Below are positions 33,392 through 44,035 of a stretch of DNA of 64,000 nt, in pieces (the first letter of the stretch is position 1; each line of letters begins with the position of its first letter). Where the stretch lies: NCBI GenBank assembly GCA_964036665.1, contig OZ038533.1, positions 4,636,001-4,700,000 on the forward strand, read 5' to 3'. The notes beneath the pieces were generated by a model, which ran no database searches, had not been told where the DNA came from, and saw only the letters and a list, made by a program, of their open reading frames with translations. Made by a program: the position numbers and the translations under genes. The DNA is from Gordius sp. MW1. Lineage: Eukaryota; Nematomorpha; Gordioida; Gordea; Gordiidae.

Positions 33392-35248
33392 TTAGCTTCG
33401 TTCTGATGGTTCGTTCACATGAATTTCGCCACCTGCCCAGGTGTCCCAGTCGAACAGGTCCTCCTCGTCGAAGATTTCCGTCATTGTTTCCGCCTCAGGT
33501 GGGTCGCCTGACAAGATAGACGGGACTGTATATCTTTCTGGTGGCAGCCAAGTTCTTGATGGGTAATCAGCCGGGTTCTCGTCAGTGGGGATCCACTGGA
33601 TGTTGTAACTTATGGCCAGGAGCGCGTTAAGCCCGTATTCTTTTACGAACCTGGAGATCAGTTCCTCGATAATGGGGGAGTTCGATCCCCCTTTCATAAG
33701 TACGTAGTAGGCGGTTGTCGAGTCCGTACGTATCCGGGGGAAGAGGCGACCGCTATATTTCGCTACGGCGTAGCCGTACAACGCTCCCAGCGTTTCGAGA
33801 AGAGTTATGTGTGGGTCTTCTGGCAGAGTGAAGTTAACGCCGCCGCGGCGTTTTCAAAAGATATTGAGAGGTTATTAACCTCCCAATTGATTCCGATATG
33901 ATCACTCGAGGCATCAGTGTAAATGGTAAGGTCGGGGGGGACATATAACGGTATTCGATGTTTTAAAGAGTTAATAATTGCAAAAAGTTTAAAACATGCA
34001 TAGTTCATATTAAATAATCTCGACCTGTCTGACAGATATGCGTAAAAAGGGGCCAGTAATTTTGACATTCCCGTAAGGTTATACAAAAGTAGTTTAAAAC
34101 TCCAAGCGCTTCTAGTAAGATTAACTCAGGGGGTGGATATTGGGAAACAAATGCGTAAAATAATATATCGGATGCATACTCGAGCCGTGTGATGATTTTG
34201 TCTGAGCAGCGGATCGAGTGGTCCAGAAATTATATATTGAGGCCCAGGTATTCGATGTCCTGTTCCGGTAGTATCGACGATTTCCGAGCGTTAACCGTGA
34301 GCCCCCATTCTGCTGCGAGCGAGAACATCGATTCGAGATCCTCTTGTACCTCTGTGTATGAACTTCCATAAATGAGAATATCATCTAAGTACACATTATA
34401 TTTGCAGTTGGTTACAGATTTGGCGGCTAGGTCAGAGACTATTGTTTGAAGGACATATGGGGAGAATGATGCCCCCATGGGGAGGACTTTGTATCTGTAT
34501 TTGTGAGTACGGTGCGTGTAGGCGGCGTATTTCCTGGCTGAGACATTTAGGGGGATGCTAAAGAAAGCCGCCTTGAGATCTATTTTGGCCGCGTATGTGA
34601 ATTTGCTCAGCTGTCTTGAGGTTAGTGGTATCGATGCTAGTTTAACAGGGTAGTGGACAAAGATTTTGGACACTTGTGACAAGTCAGTTATGACTCTTGC
34701 ATCGCCATTTGACTTTGGAATAAAGAAGGTGGCGGATTTGACGATGCTTTGCTCCGTTCTCTCTACCACATCCGCATCGATCATGGCTTGGAAATACTCT
34801 GGCCTCCCTCTAGAAATGGCTTTCCGTCGGGATGTGAGGAAGATTCCATTGTGGTTACGAATTTTTTCCATGTCGAGCCGCGGCATGAAGCCCTTCCTGG
34901 CGATCCTTCTAGTAAACGGGGATTGCGAGGGATGTGGGCGTAACTTGGAGGTTGCTATGTCAAGGGGTCCTGTTGGGGGGGGTGTTGGACGGCTCCTTAT
35001 TCCAGTGGAATATAGAACGGTGGAGGCCAAAAACTGGGAGCGTTTCGGATCCCAGATCCCGGCCGAAGGCGGCCTCCACCTGCTGGATACGATGCTCGAA
35101 ATTGGGGGCAGGGACAAATATGTCGGATTATTAGGTAAATGGATCGCTTTCGTCGCCCCTGACGGGAGATTATTATCCAATCATGGCCGTTAGGCGTCCA
35201 TGATTGGACCTGTGGGTTCCGGCAGGGCAAATCCCTGCTATCCCCCAC
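33392..35248 (-). pseudogene. RT-RNase H coding region, longer copy
   Basis: An N-terminal stretch of about 120 residues rich in Pro and Ser comes first. Then RT motifs follow in order: PKSNGDARVITD, AKIDLKAAFFSIPL, LPMGASF, YLDD, SEYLGL-like. A connection region precedes RNase H with YTDASSD and a final ENPADYPS. The 'LPMG' and 'AAFFS' wording differs from the gypsy RT of the host element at 37105-37977, so the two are not close relatives. Fossil, broken in about two places. Confidence 0.7.
35183..35213. repeat. Hairpin at the tandem-unit border
   Basis: CCAATCATGG and CCATGATTGG form a perfect 10-bp stem around an 11-base loop, exactly where the two units meet. At the outer border (33100) only one arm is kept. 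Confidence 0.75.
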
Positions 35249-35474
35249 AGCGTTTATTGATTTTTCAAAAATAAACTACAAATATGCGAGTAAATAAACA
35301 TAAGTATGAGCAACGCGTAAAAAGGTAAATATGGTGGCGAAATTTTAATGTAAGGTGGATAAGGTATTGAACGAATCAGGTATATATAAATGTACGACAA
35401 CGCGAAATGCCAAAGAGCGGTGGCTAAGTATAGGTTTTCGTTTATATACGCGTGTATCGAAGATCGCGCATGGG

Positions 35475-36479
35475 TTAGCTTCGTTCTGATGGTTCGTTCA
35501 CATGAATTTCGCCACCTGCCCAGGTGTCCCAGTCGAACAGGTCCTCCTCGTCGAAGATTTCCGTCATTGTTTCCGCCTCAGGTGGGTCGCCTAACAAGAT
35601 AGACGGGACTGTATATCTTTCTGGTGGCAGCCAAGTTCTTGATGGGTAATCAGCCGGGTTCTCGTCAGTGGGGATCCACTGGATGTTGTAACGTATGGCC
35701 AGGAGCGCGTTAAGCCCGTATTCTTTTACGAACCTGGAGATCAGTTCCTCGATAATGGGGGAGTTCGATCCCCCTTTCATAGGTACGTAGTAGGCGGTTG
35801 TCGAGTCCGTACGTATCCGGGGGAAGAGGCGACCGCTATATTTCGCTACGGCGTAGCCGTACAACGCTCCCAGCGTTTCGAGAAGAGTTATGTGTGGGTC
35901 TTCTGGCAGAGTGAAGTTAAACGCCGCCGCGGCGTTTTCAAAAGATATTTAGAGGTTATTATCCTCCCAATTGATTCCGATATGATCACTCGAGGCATCA
36001 GTGTAAATGGTAAGGTCGGGGGGGACATATAACGGTATTCGATGTTTTAAAGAGTTAATAATTGCAAAAAGTTTAAAACATGCATAGTTCATATTAAATA
36101 ATCTCGACCTGTCTGACAGATATGCATAAAAAGGGGCCAGTAATTTTGACATTCCCGTAAGGTTATACAAAAAGTAGTTTAAAACTCCAAGCGCTTCTAG
36201 TAAGATTAACTCAGTGGGTGGATATTGGGAAACAAATGCGTAAAATAATATATCGGATGCATACTCGAGCCGTGTGATGATTTTGTCTGAGCAGCGGATC
36301 GAGTGGTCCAGAAATGATATATTGAGGCCCAGGTATTTGATGTCCTGTTCCGGTAGTATCGACGATTTCCGAGCGTTAACCGTGAGCCTCCATTCTGCTG
36401 CGAGCGAGAACATCGATTCGAGATCCTCTTGTACCTCTGTGTATGAACTTCCATAAATGAGAATATCATCTAAGTACAC
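35475..36479 (-). pseudogene. RT-RNase H coding region, shorter copy
   Basis: It starts within the RT at YLDDILIYG and runs through the RNase H to the end. It is nearly identical to the matching part of the longer copy. Fossil, partial. Confidence 0.7.
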
Positions 36480-36539
36480 ATTATATTTGCAGTAGGTCCA
36501 TTTTACAGTTTGATACCCTTTGGCCTGGTAAAAAAGCTT

Positions 36540-37977
36540 CCCGACCTTTTTTTAATGCCCGCCAATTAGATGGCGCGGCGGTAGAGTTAGTGGGTAAAGC
36601 CAGCGTAGAGGTGGCGGCTGGTGACGCGCGCTGGACATTGATATTATATTTAACAGCCACTAAAATCGATCCTTTAATGGGTTGGGATTGGCTGCAGGTG
36701 ATAGGCCCGCATGTTAGATGGTTTGGTCTCTGTGACTCATTGATAGAAACAACCCCTAGTTGTTGGGTAGCTCCTAGTGTGAAATCTTGCCCGGGTGGGG
36801 TTGCGATGATATGTAATATTGAGCTCCCGAGTGGTGCCGAAGTTACGACTTTAGTCGTGAAACCTCTTTCGACGTTAATCGTCGGTACACCTACGGGTGT
36901 GACGCCTACGGGTGTGACGTCTACGGACGTGTTGAGTGGATTCGGCGACCTGGGCAGATGGCAATTGAATTTGCGTAATGTAGTTAGGAGCTACGATTCA
37001 GTTTTTGCTGAAGGTCTAGGGTGTTTGAGAGGTTATGAATATGAGGTGAGACTCAAACGTGGGGCCTATCCCAAATTTTGTCCAAGTAGGCGCATCCCGT
37101 TCATATGGCGGGACGAGGTAAATGCGGTTCTGCGGGACTGGACGGAACAACCGTTGATTATGGTGAGTGGGCGACTCCTCTGGTTCCAGTTAAGAAAGTC
37201 GACGGGTCTTTGCGGCTTTGTATTGATTTTAGGGTTACGCTTAATCCGTGGTTGGTGGAAATTAAGTACCCAATGCCGCGGGTGGAGGAAATTTTAGCGA
37301 ACCTAGATAATGGATGTTTCTTTAAGCTGGATCTAAGGTCGGCATATTTGCAGATAAAATTAAGTGCTCGTTCGGCGCGGTTGATGACAATAAATACTCC
37401 TTTGGGGTTGTTTTCGTTTAATCGCTTGCCGTTTGGGTTGAGTATTTCTGCGGCTGTATTCCAGAAAACTATGGCCTCCGTTTTTCAGGGTTTGGACGGT
37501 GTATTCTTTTACCTAGATGATGTGCTGATTGTTGGCACTACAATGCAAGAACACGATTCGCGTTTAGAGTCAATTCTTAAGCGCACCCAGGAGAGGGGAT
37601 TACGTCTAACTATGAGAAAATGCATGATCGGAGTGACAGAAGTGACATTCTTAGGGCACGTTATTGCATGTGGGAAAATACGCCCTCTGGGTAGTAATGT
37701 GGCTGCGATTTTAAAGATACGAGACCCAACTAACAAGAAGGAAGTCTTGTCTTTCATGGGGTCTGTGAATTATTATCGCAAGTTTATACCGCATTGCTCG
37801 GAGGTAGCAGCTTCCTTGCATAGGTTAACTAAAGACAACGTGCGTTTTGTTTGGTCCGATAGAGAACAGGTAGCTTTCGAGAAGTTGAAAAACTTGTTGG
37901 GAAGCGACCCAGTTCTGGTGTGTTTTAATCGTAACCTTCCCATAGATTGGCGGTTGACGCATCGAAGAGTGGTATAG
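36540..37977 (+). pseudogene. Gypsy pol: protease end and reverse transcriptase
   Basis: Coding resumes after the antisense insert with TKIDPLMGWDWLQV, typical of the end of gypsy proteases. The linker follows, then a full set of RT motifs from 37170: LVPVKKVDGSLRLCIDFR, FKLDLRSAYLQI, FNRLPFGLS and FYLDDVLIVG, then the thumb with LSFMGSVNYYRKFIP. Fossil, broken. Confidence 0.85.
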
Positions 37978-39476
37978 GTGGCATGCTCTTTCATGTTATT
38001 AAAGGAATAGAGCGGCCGATACTATTTTTTTCACGTAAATTGACGGCGGCAGAGCTTAATTATTCTGTAATAGAAAAAGAGGCTTTGGCTGTGGGGTTTG
38101 CGTTAAATAAGTGTCGTGAATATCTTATTGGTCGTAAGTTTAAAATCTTTACCGACCATAAACCACTGGTTCCTCTTTTTGCGAAGTGTAATGGTAGTTT
38201 GTTGCTAAGCCCTAGGTTACAAAAATGGTTGTTGTTCTTAGGTAACTTTGACGTGACCTTGGAGTACAAAAAGGGTGCAACGAACTATGTTCCAGATACA
38301 TTATCGCGCTTAGGTGAGAGCGATGAAGCGGTACCTAAGGAGGAACTAGAGGGTGAGAATTATTTGATTAATGTCGTAACTCAAGCTTTTCCGTCAGTTA
38401 ACCTTAAGGAGGAGGTGGACAAGGACGAGGAGTTGCATGGGGTTACTAAATACTTGAATGGTCAGGCGACAATCGAGGAGGTCGCTAGGTGTTATCGTGG
38501 CGTGGTTAACGAACTCTATCTTGACAATGGGGTTGTACTACGTGGCGAACGCATAGTGATTCCACGGGCGTTGCGATCACAAGTGTTGGAATTATTGCAT
38601 GCTGGACATAACGGCGCGTCTAAAATGAAAGCAATGGCGCGTAATTATGTTTGGTGGCCTAAAATGGGCGCTGATATTGGCATGTATGGGCGTAAATGTA
38701 CTGCATGTAGTAAAAATGCATGCATGCCCAAGCACGATAAACAAGCTAGGTGGCCGCGGGCTCGAAACGTTTGGGACCGGGTACATCTAGACTTTTTCGA
38801 CTTTGATTCGAAACAATATCTTTTACTGGTGGACGCGGCTTCGAGTTGGGTTGAATTTCAACGCGTCACGAAGCTGTCTACCGAGGTGGTTATTGATTTT
38901 TTAAAGAATTTAATGGGCGCTTATGGTATCCCGAGGTATATAGTATCCGATAACGGTACTGCGTTTACTAGCGCCGAGTTTAAGGTGTTTTGCGGTAAAT
39001 GGGGTATACTGCATTTATTAACACCTCCATATCACCCAAGTTATAACGGGTTGGCGGAACGACATGTTGCGATCGTTAAGTAATGGTTGAAAAATGAGAA
39101 GGTAGAGAAGGACGGCATATGGATGTATAGATTATTACATAATGCGTCCGCTCGCTTTCCGTGTCGCGCCCCTGTTAGTAAAATATTTTTAAATAGATTA
39201 CCTCGCGTGTCGATTGATGTGTGGGTGGACTCCGGTTTAACAACTAGCGAGTCTGCTTCCAGTCGGTACGAGGTTGGTAATTTAGTATGGGCTCGCGTGT
39301 ATCGTGGAACCGAGCGGTGGTTGGAAGCTGTGGTGAAATCCCACGTGGGCTCAAAAGCCTACGAGGTTGAGTTTACGGGCTCTAATAACCGCACGGTTAC
39401 ACACGAGGAGCAATTACGGTTGCGATGTTCCATACTAAATTACCAACCTCGTACCGACTGGAAGCAGACTAGCTAG
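37947..39476 (+). pseudogene. Gypsy pol: RNase H and integrase
   Basis: RNase H shows VDASKSGIGG, EKEALAV and FTDHKPL. The integrase follows with the zinc module (HAGHNGASK...CTACSK) and the catalytic core (LVDAASSW, VSDNGTAFTSAEF, then YHPSYNGLAERH), and a C-terminal domain to about 39476. Large stretches are open. Part of this region (38467-39292) is repeated in inverse at 39429-40251. Fossil, broken. Confidence 0.85.
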
Positions 39477-40251
39477 TTGTTAAACCGGAGTCCACCCACA
39501 CATCGATCGGCACGCGAGGTAATCTCTTTAAAAATATTTTACTAACAGGGGCGCGACACGGAAAGCGAGCGGACGCATTATGTAATAATCTATACATCCA
39601 TATGCCGTCCTTCCTCTACCTTCTCATTTTTCAACCATTTCTTAACGATCGCAACATGTCGTTCCGCCAACCCGTTAGAACTTGGGTGATATGGAGGTGT
39701 TAATAAATGCAGTATACCCCATTTACCGCAAAACACCTTAAACTCGGCGCTAGTAAAGGCAGTACCGTTATCGGATACTATATACCTCGGGATACCATAA
39801 GCGCCCATTAAATTCTTTAAAAAATCAATAACCACCTCGGTAGACAGCTTCGTGACGCGTTGAAATTCAACCCAACTCGAAGCCGCGTCCACCAGTAAAA
39901 GATATTGTTTCGAATCAAAGTCAAAAGTTTAGATGTACCCGGTCCCAAACGTTTCGAGCCCGCGGCCACCTAGCTTGTTTATCGTGCTTGGGCATGCACG
40001 CATTTTTACTACACGCAGTACATTTACGCCCATACATGCCAATATCAGCGCCCATTTTAGGCCACCAAACATAATTACGCGCCATTGCTTTCATTTTAGA
40101 CGCGCCGTTATGTCCAGCATGCAATAATTCCAACACTTGTGATCGCAACGCCCGTGGAATCACTATGCGTTCGCCACGTAGTACAACCCCATTGTCAAGA
40201 TAGAGTTCGTTAACCACGCCACGATAACACCTAGCCACCTCCTCGATTGTC
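39429..40251 (-). repeat. Inverted copy of gypsy integrase region
   Basis: The reverse complement equals 38467-39292 with very few differences. The arms are about 825 bp and the intervening loop is 136 bp. The inverted copy ends at a GACA shared with the neighbouring inverted ORF copy, suggesting a microhomology join. Confidence 0.88.
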
Positions 40252-41576
40252 GAGCAACAGATTCTGCGGTCTTAACACTAAGTCTAATCATAGTCATAGC
40301 CAAATAACCTAAATAGTTTATTGCTAATTTATTTAAATCCGTAACTCTGGTTTCATTTACTGGATCTTTATCTTCCAAAAGTGACCATAAATAATCATAC
40401 CAACTTTTTACATAGGCTACAGCTTGTCCTACTGGCTGATTGATAGCTAGTCCAGAACTAGCCGAACCAATGTTATCCATTACATCAGTTACTGAAGAAG
40501 CAATTCCTGAACAGGGAGTGTAGTTTATATGGTTATCTATCTTCACAGGGTCTAATCCAGGAAGAGTCATTTCTTTGTCAGAGTCAGGGGAAATCATAAC
40601 TGGTGAGATTAGGTTTAGATCACATATCGGTATAGTAACGCTGAATACCAACAAAGGCCAGACTTGGGATAAATAGGAGGAATCCCTTCCAGATATGTAG
40701 AAATTAAGGAACATTTTGGCAGCCATTATTCCGGATGCTTGTAATGGATAAGACTTATACTGAGAAGGGATAACATGGTTTTGATAGAAAAATGCATCAT
40801 CCCATTCAATTGCTATTACGGCATTTTCCCTTATCGAGCTTAGGGTTATTTGATCTAAACAGGCAAAATAATCCGCTTTTCCAACCTTATCACGGTCTAA
40901 CACTCCTGCAGGCGATGCTTTTAGAAATCTAGAATTCATGTAAAAATGATTGATGTCTTTATATTCTAAGATCTACCGCGATTTAATTAGATACTAAATA
41001 TTTGTGTGACTACATCTTTATTTCCACTTTAAGAATTTATTAAGACCATTATCAAGGCAACGATTAAGATTAAAATATGTTTTTGAACACTGCTTTATAA
41101 AGCTACGATGATAGCGCACAATAAACAATAAGCGTATCAACAAGCGGACTGGTACAATAATGATAAGTGATATACATAAGAGGTAAACAATAATGATCGG
41201 GGGGGGGGGGTAAATAAAACAAACATGAACGTGCGGGGAAATTTAACGATTAAATTATATTCATGATGAAGGGGGGAAAATCTAGAAGCAAGAGTGACCT
41301 TGGATCTATTTTTAAAGAAGAAGGGTAATTAAATTAAACTATTAAAACTGCAATTTACCAAAACTGGAATAAAACGGTACGCGGGGGCCGGGGAAGAAAA
41401 ATCCAAATCTGGCCTTATGCCACACCTTACCCTTTACCCAAAAATAAACTTGACCTTTACAGAAACAAAATATCACTTAACCGACATATTTCCTTTATCT
41501 TTTTTAAATTCAATAATGCCACAATTTACATTTATAATTAATGCTACTAATAAACACCGAGGTTTCGGATTTTTAT
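40252..41576 (-). repeat. Inverted partial copy of the unknown ORF and its upstream region
   Basis: The reverse complement matches 41659-42985 at about 99%. It contains the first 230 or so codons of the ORF at 42298 and 660 bp upstream of it. The arms face each other across about 82 bp, which contains a 23-bp direct repeat (AGAGTTCAGAGCC). Confidence 0.88.
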
Positions 41577-41658
41577 CCACCTCCTAGACACAAGGATGAC
41601 TCAAAGAGTTCAGAGCCTTAAAATTACACATGAGGATAACTCATAGAGTTCAGAGCCT

Positions 41659-42985
41659 CAAAAATATCCGAAACCTCGGTGTTTATTAGTAGCATTAATT
41701 ATAAATGTAAATTGTGGCATTATTGAATTTAAAAAAGATAAAGGAAATATGTCGGTTAAGTGATATTTTGTTTCTGTAAAGGTCAAGTTTATTTTTGGGT
41801 AAAGGGTAAGGTGTGGCATAAGGCCAGATTTGGATTTTTCTTCCCCGGCCCCCGCGTACCGTTTTATTCCAGTTTTGGTAAATTGCAGTTTTAATAGTTT
41901 AATTTAATTACCCTTCTTCTTTAAAAATAGATCCAAGGTCACTTTTGCTTCTAGATTTTCCCCCCTTCATCATGATATAATTTAATCGTTAAATTTCCCC
42001 GCACGTTCATGTTTGTATTATTTACCCCCCCCCCCCCCGATCATTATTGTTTACCTCTTATGTATATCACTGATCATTATTGTACCAGTCCGCTTGTTGA
42101 TACGCTTATTGTTTATTGTGCGCTATCATCGTAGCTTTATAAAGCAGTGTTCAAAAACATATTTTAATCTTAATCGTTGCCTTGATAATGGTCTTAATAA
42201 ATTCTTAAAGTGGAAATAAAGATGTAGTCACACAAATATTTACTATCTAATTAAATCGCGGTAGATCTTAGAATATAAAGACATCAATCATTTTTACATG
42301 AATTCTAGATTTCTAAAAGCATCGCCTGCAGGAGTGTTAGACCGTGATAAGGTTGGAAAAGCGGATTATTTTGCCTGTTTAGATCAAATAACCCTAAGCT
42401 CGATAAGGGAAAATGCCGTAATAGCAGTTGAATGGGATGATGCATTTTTCTATCAAAACCATGTTATCCCTTCTCAGTATAAGTCTTATCCATTACAAGC
42501 ATCCGGAATAATGGCTGCCAAAATGTTCCTTAATTTCTACATATCTGGAAGGGATTCCTCCTATTTATCCCAAGTCTGGCCTTTGTTGGTATTCAGCGTT
42601 ACTATACCGATATGTGATCTAAACCTAATCTCACCAGTTATGATTTCCCCTGACTCTGACAAAGAAATGACTCTTCCTGGATTAGACCCTGTGAAGATAG
42701 AGAACCATATAAACTACACTCCCTGTTCAGGAATTGCTTCTTCAGTAACTGATGTAATGGATAACATTGGTTCGGCTAGTTCTGGACTAGCTATCAATCA
42801 GCCAGTAGGACAAGCTGTAGCCTATGTAAAAAGTTGGTATGATTATTTATGGTCACTTTTGGAAGATAAAGATCCAGTAAATGGAACCAGAGTTACGGAT
42901 TTAAATAAATTAGCAATAAACTATTTAGGTTATTTAGCTATGACTATGATTAGACTTAGTGTTAAGACCCCAGAATCTGTTGCTA
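41659..42985 (+). repeat. Right arm of the second palindrome
   Basis: It pairs with 40252-41576. It includes a poly-C run, the 197-bp repeat at 42087-42283 and the start of the 386-codon ORF. Confidence 0.88.
42087..42283 (+). repeat. 197-bp direct repeat, upstream copy
   Basis: AGTCCGCTTGTTGATACG to TATAAAGACA. A third copy, inverted, is in the left arm (about 40967-41150). Confidence 0.88.
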
Positions 42986-43458
42986 GACATATAGCAACTA
43001 TATTTCATTTTCAATTTATGCATTTTTGGAAGGTACAGGAGCCTATTCCTCCTAAAGTCCCCGTTTCCCATGTTCAAGCTGCCTCAGATTTTAAAATGCT
43101 ATTTGATAGATTTTCAGATAATTGCAAAAGATCATTAGCAGCATTAGTAGGATCATTTGTAATTCCTCAAGAATTAGACACGCAGACAACGAGAGGAATT
43201 TTAAAATCCGCTTGCTTACTTTCACTTAAAAAAATAGGATTTGGAGGCTTTCACTGGGCATTAATGGCTGCGATCAGAACTAATGAGCCTATTAAGCATA
43301 TTCTTGCTTATTTAGCTACCGACAAAACGCTTGAAACAACTTTTGCAATAACCGAGTTAGTATACAGGTATGTGGATTGGATATTTTTTCTTTGTCCACA
43401 TATATATTATCATATGATACATATCATTTTCTCGCGAATTCTTGGGCATCTTTCTTAA
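42298..43458 (+). CDS. Intact 386-codon ORF, family unknown, possibly an old RNA-virus nucleoprotein
   Basis: The ORF starts MNSRFLKASPAGVLDRDK and is uninterrupted. It is mostly helical in look, with AAKMFLNFYISG, VAYVKSWYDYLWSLLED, IATIFHFQFMHFW and GFGGFHWALMAAI. There is no signal peptide and no zinc or nuclease motif. It is unlike gag, pol or env of gypsy elements. Size, helix content and the lack of introns within it would suit a negative-strand RNA-virus nucleoprotein, but that is inference only. GTATGT at 43369 could be a splice donor, making the last 30 codons non-coding. A nearly identical 5' part exists in inverse at 40252. It is flanked by a 197-bp repeat on both sides. As a fossil it looks whole. 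Confidence 0.45.
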   Translation: MNSRFLKASPAGVLDRDKVGKADYFACLDQITLSSIRENAVIAVEWDDAFFYQNHVIPSQYKSYPLQASGIMAAKMFLNFYISGRDSSYLSQVWPLLVFSVTIPICDLNLISPVMISPDSDKEMTLPGLDPVKIENHINYTPCSGIASSVTDVMDNIGSASSGLAINQPVGQAVAYVKSWYDYLWSLLEDKDPVNGTRVTDLNKLAINYLGYLAMTMIRLSVKTPESVARHIATIFHFQFMHFWKVQEPIPPKVPVSHVQAASDFKMLFDRFSDNCKRSLAALVGSFVIPQELDTQTTRGILKSACLLSLKKIGFGGFHWALMAAIRTNEPIKHILAYLATDKTLETTFAITELVYRYVDWIFFLCPHIYYHMIHIIFSRILGHLS

Positions 43459-43609
43459 ATAAATAAGAAAATACGTAAATGAATCTTTAAGGTAAGGCTT
43501 AACTAACACTTAATCATAATAGTAATATTGATTAAACAGTAATTCATTTAACTGTAATCTTTATCTCTAATAATTAACACTGATGAATTACGTTTCATGT
43601 TTTTAATAA

Positions 43610-43808
43610 AGTCCGCTTGTTGATACGCTTATTATTTATTGTGCGCTATCATCGTAGCTTTATAAAGCAGTGTTCAAAAACATATTTTAATCTTAATCGT
43701 TGCCTTGATAATGGTCTTAATGAATTCTTAAAGTGGAAATAAAGATGTAGTCACACAAATATTTAGTATCTAATTAAATCGCGGTAGATCTAGTAGAATA
43801 TAAAGACA
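43610..43808 (+). repeat. 197-bp direct repeat, downstream copy
   Basis: It matches 42087-42283 with about four to five differences, offset 1523 bp. The ORF at 42298 lies between the two copies. Confidence 0.88.
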
Positions 43809-44035
43809 AATAGGACTAGAAATTAAAATTAATATTTCGTTTCCTTTTAAGTGGATATAATAATGGCCCTAAAATATATCATGTCCCATTGACGGGACTT
43901 GACAATTGGTGTCAGACTCTTCAATATTCCGAAAATAAATAAAAATTCGTAGCAAATATTCAATGAATATATGAAAATTCTTAAAACATTATGGACGAAA
44001 CAAAAGAAATACTATGAACGAAAGAAAAATAGAAG

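Larger units (their letters stand above)
33097..36495 (-). mobile_element. Compact RT-RNase H element in a partial head-to-tail tandem
   Basis: A unit of 2083 bp (33100-35182) is followed by a second, partial copy (35183-36492) in the same orientation, with about 1% difference. GTCCA flanks the block (33092-33096, 36496-36500). On the minus strand each unit codes for an N-terminal extension, a reverse transcriptase (FIPKSNGDARVITDLS, KVLPMGASFSPY, VYLDDILIYG) and an RNase H (IYTDASSDHIGINW, then WIPTDENPADYPSR). There is no LTR, integrase, tyrosine recombinase or gag in it. An AATAAA precedes the unit border. Family not assigned. It is LTR-type by its RT and RNase H, and DIRS-like or para-retroviral origins are conceivable. 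Both copies are broken, in a few places. Confidence 0.7.

Noticed and set aside
33307-33519. Identical 70-codon plus-strand ORFs at 33307 and 35390.
   Set aside because: Their identity comes from the 2083-bp tandem duplication. They lie opposite the RNase H end and have no motif.
34666-35193. A 175-codon plus-strand ORF.
   Set aside because: It lies opposite the reverse transcriptase and its peptide mirrors that coding strand. Treated as a shadow.
40163-40939. A 258-codon minus-strand ORF.
   Set aside because: Its last part crosses the join between the inverted unknown ORF and the inverted gypsy copy, so it is a chance fusion at a rearrangement border.
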